NCBI RefSeq assembly: GCF_900109095.1
Contig: NZ_FNYZ01000013.1
Span: forward strand, 1-64,000
From: Sphingobium sp. AP50
Lineage (GTDB): Bacteria; Pseudomonadota; Alphaproteobacteria; Sphingomonadales; Sphingomonadaceae
Length of the DNA stretch: 64,000 nucleotides
Reading direction: 5' to 3'
This document shows, piece by piece, positions 60,921 through 64,000 of this stretch; within the stretch, counting starts at the first letter, position 1; the number at the start of each line of letters is the position of its first letter. A program made the translations under genes and the position numbers. The notes below the pieces were generated by a model. The model searched no databases. It was not told the origin of the DNA and worked only from the letters and a program-made list of their open reading frames with translations.

Positions 60921-62798
60921 TCAGTCGTCCCGCGCGGCCACCAGCGTCGCGCCCGCTACGCTCAGATGATGGGAATCGAAATAGAGCGGCTTGCCGTTGC
61001 GTTCGATCGCGCAGTGCTGCGTATCGCATAGCGCCGCGAGCGTGTCGATCAGGGGAACGCCCAGCCTCCGCCAACGGGCGAAGGCGGCGCGCAGATGCGT
61101 CGTGCGCTGCTCCACGAAGGCGCGTGCCACGCCCTGCGCCTGATCCATTCGTCCGGCTTGTGCCAGATGAGCGAGATGGCGCGGCACGTCGAAGGGCTGG
61201 GGCGGCACCGGGCCGATCAGCACGACCTGTCGTCCCTGTGCACGTAGCGCGGCAATGGTGCTGTCGAGTTGCGCGACGAAGTCGGGGCGATCGAAATCGC
61301 CATTGGCCCAGAAGGCGGCCAGATAGACGCGCCTGATGCCGGGATCGGCGCGGATCGCGTCGAAGGCGGCACGGTTGGCGGCGGCGCAGCGCGGGTCTTT
61401 TGCCTCATAGCCCAGCACCGGGGGGCAGCTTGATGTGGTGCGTTCGATCAGGGAGCGGCCCTGCGTTCTCGCCCGCACGGACAGGGCATAGGCCAGTTCC
61501 ACGCCATGGCTGTCGCCCCACAGCATCGCGTCGGGGCGGACATCGGCGCCCAATATGCAGGGCGTCGCGCCGCGCATGAAATTGTCATGGCATTGCTTGC
61601 GGGTCGGGGCAAAATCCGTCTGCCCTGCCATCTGCGCCAGCACCTGCGGCGCGAAACGGGCAGGCCAGCCGCCCATCGCCATCAGCGCAAGCGATAGGAT
61701 GCAGAGCAGCGCCATGGCTGCGCCAGTGAAACGGAAGATGGCCCGTGCCGGCAGTCGCCGGGAATCGCGGAAGGGGCGCTCCACGAACCGCCAGGAGAGG
61801 ATCGCGGCGGCCAGGGCGGCGCCGATCACCAGGATTCGCGTTGCTCCGGAGAGCGGCACATCGGTCGCATATTCAGTAAAGACGATCAGCGGCCAGTGCC
61901 ACAGATAGAGGGAGTAGGAAATGAGGCCGATGCCGACCAGCGGCGGCAGCGAGAGCAGGCGGGCCATGCTGGTGCCCGGCGCGGCGTGGATCAGCGCGGC
62001 CGCGCCCAATACCGGGGGCAGGGCGGTGAGGCCGGGGAAGAGGGTGTTGCGATCATAGAGGGCGACAGAACAGGCGATGGCCAGCGCGCCGCCCCAGGCG
62101 ATCAGTTCGCGCAACCAGCGGGGCCGGATCTGCGGCACGGCGCCCAATGCCAGCAGCGCGCCGGCGAATAATTCCCATGCGCGGGTCGGCAGCAGGTAGA
62201 AGGTGAAGCCGCTGGTGTCGCGCTGCATCGCGATGGCAAGGACCAGCGATCCGGCGGCGATCCCTGCCACCGCCACCTTGCGCCAATGCGGGGCGAAGCG
62301 GGCCAGCAGCATCAGCAGGATCGGGAAGCCGATATAATATTGCTCCTCTACCGCCAGCGACCATGTGTGGAGCAGCGGCTTCACGTCGGCGCCGCCGGAG
62401 AAATAGCCGGTGTCGGTGAAGAACCAGAGGTTGGAGGCGAACAGCGTGGCCGCCAGTGCGGATCGTGGCACGCCCTCCAGATCGCCGGGAAGGTAGAGGA
62501 AGGCTGCGGCGGCCAGCACGATCAGGATCATCAGCGCCAGCGCCGGCATGATCCGGCGGAAGCGGCGTTCGTAGAAGCGGGCCAGAGAGAAACGGCGCTC
62601 ATCCACTTCGCGGGCGATGATGCCGGTGATCAGATAGCCCGATATGACGAAGAAGATATCGACCCCGACATAGCCACCCGAAAAGCCCGGCACATGGGCA
62701 TGGAAGAGCAGCACCGGCAGGATAGCGAGCGCGCGCAGCCCATCAATGTCGCGCCGATAGCGAATCTGACTGGTGCTGGGGGTGGCCGGTCCGTGCAT
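60921..62798 (-). CDS. Acyltransferase 3/SGNH-domain protein (OafA/YrhL type)
   Basis: The 625-aa integral membrane protein has an N-terminal acyltransferase-3 domain with about ten helices (RYRRDIDGLRALAILPVLLF, VDIFFVISGYLITG) fused to a periplasmic SGNH domain. Catalytic Ser is in MLWGDSHGVELAYAL and the Asp-His pair in YFDSHHLSVAG. Such proteins O-acetylate lipopolysaccharide, exopolysaccharide or peptidoglycan. It is monocistronic, converging on the amidohydrolase with a 3-bp gap. Confidence 0.9.
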   Translation of the reverse strand: MHGPATPSTSQIRYRRDIDGLRALAILPVLLFHAHVPGFSGGYVGVDIFFVISGYLITGIIAREVDERRFSLARFYERRFRRIMPALALMILIVLAAAAFLYLPGDLEGVPRSALAATLFASNLWFFTDTGYFSGGADVKPLLHTWSLAVEEQYYIGFPILLMLLARFAPHWRKVAVAGIAAGSLVLAIAMQRDTSGFTFYLLPTRAWELFAGALLALGAVPQIRPRWLRELIAWGGALAIACSVALYDRNTLFPGLTALPPVLGAAALIHAAPGTSMARLLSLPPLVGIGLISYSLYLWHWPLIVFTEYATDVPLSGATRILVIGAALAAAILSWRFVERPFRDSRRLPARAIFRFTGAAMALLCILSLALMAMGGWPARFAPQVLAQMAGQTDFAPTRKQCHDNFMRGATPCILGADVRPDAMLWGDSHGVELAYALSVRARTQGRSLIERTTSSCPPVLGYEAKDPRCAAANRAAFDAIRADPGIRRVYLAAFWANGDFDRPDFVAQLDSTIAALRAQGRQVVLIGPVPPQPFDVPRHLAHLAQAGRMDQAQGVARAFVEQRTTHLRAAFARWRRLGVPLIDTLAALCDTQHCAIERNGKPLYFDSHHLSVAGATLVAARDD

Positions 62799-62892
62799 GT
62801 CGCTGGCCTAACGCCAAAGCCCTGACATTTGCTTTATCCCCGCGACTCGAATCAGGCCGTCGTCACATTGACCCTGCGGACCGTTGGAAGGG

Positions 62893-63026
62893 TGGTTGCA
62901 TCTTGTGCAACCATGGTTTCGCCCTTCGCATTTGCGAAAATCCAGCCGGCGAGACAAAAGGGCTGTGCCTTTCAGGCATCCTCTCCTAAAAACTTTCAGG
63001 CTGGTCTTCGGATCAGCCTTTTTTTT
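62893..63026 (+). ncRNA. Candidate structured small RNA
   Basis: Within the 373-bp gap 62799-63171, which holds no credible ORF, the plus strand shows an 8-bp hairpin (62893-62913), two short hairpins (62925-62938, 62966-62978), an exposed CCTCTCC (62980-62986) and a strong terminator: 9-bp stem, TTCG loop and T-run (62998-63026). Exposed CU-rich anti-Shine-Dalgarno stretches between hairpins are typical of alphaproteobacterial trans-acting sRNAs. No clear promoter was seen upstream, so the 5' end is a guess. Confidence 0.4.
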
Positions 63027-63123
63027 GTCGTTTCGATGCGCTAGAAAATACGCGCTGATATCCCGCCAATAAAAAAGTTTCTGGAGAGGAGCCGCCGGTA
63101 AGACCGGCAGGTGGGATATGGCT

Positions 63124-63157
63124 GGGGGATGGAGCGCTTTTATCGGCGCTCTCCCCC
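63124..63157 (-). terminator. Hairpin downstream of fbp
   Basis: A GC-rich stem of about 12 bp, GGGGGA..GAGCGC / GCGCTCTCCCCC with a 2-nt bulge, lies 15 bp beyond the fbp stop. There is no U-run, so it is probably a 3'-end stabiliser or a Rho-linked end. Confidence 0.45.
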
Positions 63158-63171
63158 AACTTCTTCTCCAA

Positions 63172-64000
63172 TCAGTTCACCAGCGCTTCCATCTCACGGC
63201 CATAGGCGACGACCGCCTCGACTTCGGCCGTGTCGCCCAGCACCACGCCGACGCGCTGGTGCAGTCCCTTGGCCTGTACATCCATGATCGGCATGAAGCC
63301 GTCGCTCGATGCACCGCCGGCCTGTTCGATCAGATAGCTCATCGGATTGGCTTCATACATCAGGCGCAGCTTGGCCTTGCCCGGCGTGCGGTGATCATAG
63401 GGATAGAGGAAGATGCCACCGCGCTTCAGGATGCGGTGGACGTCCGCCACCATGGAGGCGGTCCAGCGCATATTATAATCCTTGCCGCACGGCCCGGCGG
63501 CTCCGGTTACGCGCTCTTCGACATAGCGGGTGATCGCTGGCGACCATTGGCGGCGGTTGGACATGTTGATGGCGAATTCGCACTTGCCCTGCGGCATCTT
63601 CATGTCCGGATCGGTCATGACCCAGCTGCCGACTTCGCGGTCCAGCGTGAATTCATAGACGCCGGTGCCGACGCTGAGCACCAGGATCGTCTGCGGGCCA
63701 TAGATAGCATAGCCTGCGGCCACCTGCTGGCGCCCGTCCTGAAGGAAATCCTCCTCCGTCACGTCGCGTCCGGCGCAGGCTTCGGGGGCTTTCAGCACCG
63801 AGAAAATGGTGCCGACCGAGAGGTCGACATCGATATTGCTGGACCCGTCGATCGGATCGAACAGCATCAGATACTCGCCCTTGGGATAGCGGTTGGGGAT
63901 GGGATAGAGCGTCTCCATCTCTTCCGACGCCATCGCCGCCAGATGCCCGCCCCATTCATTGGCGTCGAGCAGCAATTCATTGGCGATCACGTCCAGCTTC
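63172..64000 (-). CDS. fbp: Fructose-1,6-bisphosphatase class I, 5' end outside the window
   Basis: The visible 275 residues are the C-terminal part; the frame stays open through the window edge (KLDVIANE at 63997-63976). The metal-binding loop [20 protein letters not shown] is complete, and the sugar-binding [11 protein letters not shown] and [20 protein letters not shown] follow. It removes the 1-phosphate in gluconeogenesis. Class I length is about 335 aa, so roughly 60 residues are missing. Confidence 0.95.
   Translation of the reverse strand, partial: KLDVIANELLLDANEWGGHLAAMASEEMETLYPIPNRYPKGEYLMLFDPIDGSSNIDVDLSVGTIFSVLKAPEACAGRDVTEEDFLQDGRQQVAAGYAIYGPQTILVLSVGTGVYEFTLDREVGSWVMTDPDMKMPQGKCEFAINMSNRRQWSPAITRYVEERVTGAAGPCGKDYNMRWTASMVADVHRILKRGGIFLYPYDHRTPGKAKLRLMYEANPMSYLIEQAGGASSDGFMPIMDVQAKGLHQRVGVVLGDTAEVEAVVAYGREMEALVN

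Noticed and set aside
62829..63044. A 71-residue plus-strand frame in the acyltransferase-fbp gap
   Set aside because: It crosses several hairpins and a terminator, has no ribosome site and an unlikely composition; the region reads better as structured RNA.
1..64000. CRISPR arrays, prophage or complete insertion sequences
   Set aside because: No regularly spaced direct repeats, no phage structural genes and no intact transposase with terminal repeats were seen.

Overview
The window looks like the chromosome of a GC-rich alphaproteobacterium of the order Sphingomonadales (Sphingobium/Sphingomonas-like). The evidence is the codon bias, the OPG, acyltransferase and CpdR-type genes, the single-domain FlgJ, the CtrA-like TTAA boxes, and the sphingomonad-type inverted repeats built on TTCGACAGGCTC / GAACGG. 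No species can be fixed from sequence reading alone.

Layout. 0.2-2.5 kb holds a LysR regulator, a small membrane protein and a bestrophin. 2.7-40.7 kb is an almost complete flagellar cluster. On the minus strand it has motAB and the rod, ring and hook genes flgBCDEF-GHIJKL. On the plus strand it has a second compact stator pair, flgA-flgM-flgN, a lytic transglycosylase with flhA and fliA, a sigma-54 activator with fliEFGHIJKL, then fliMNOPQR-flhB, an unknown 149-aa gene, fliD and fliS. The flagellin gene and two osmoregulated periplasmic glucan genes sit on the minus strand between fliA and the sigma-54 activator. 40.8-56.3 kb is housekeeping: argD-argF-hslO, queC-queE, lipB, trmL-hemF-GNAT, the cytochrome bc1 operon petABC, apt, a phosphodiesterase-like lipoprotein and a nucleosidase. 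56.5-58.0 kb is an AT-richer patch with a family 61-type glycosyltransferase and a decayed transposase beside tRNA-Val(GAC). 58.1-64 kb carries dctA, cpdR, an N-formylglutamate amidohydrolase, an acyltransferase, a structured intergenic region that may encode a small RNA, and the 3' part of fbp.

How the parts work together. Direct reading of the intergenic DNA suggests a three-step flagellar cascade. CtrA-like boxes lie in front of the sigma-54 activator and fliM. Four almost identical sigma-54 sites (TGGCACR-N4-TTGCT) lie in front of flgB, flgG, flgA and the transglycosylase-flhA-fliA operon. A recurring sigma-28-type motif (TAAA-N15-GCCGTWYT and close variants) lies in front of motAB, the second stator pair, fliC, fliD, the 149-aa unknown gene and probably flgM. 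The most striking spot is 13.09-13.17 kb, where a rightward sigma-28 site and a leftward sigma-54 site face each other and overlap in output. Several structural proteins are unusual: FlgH has no cysteine, FliM has no CheY-binding peptide, hook protein and flagellin are short, and the transglycosylase has no visible signal peptide.
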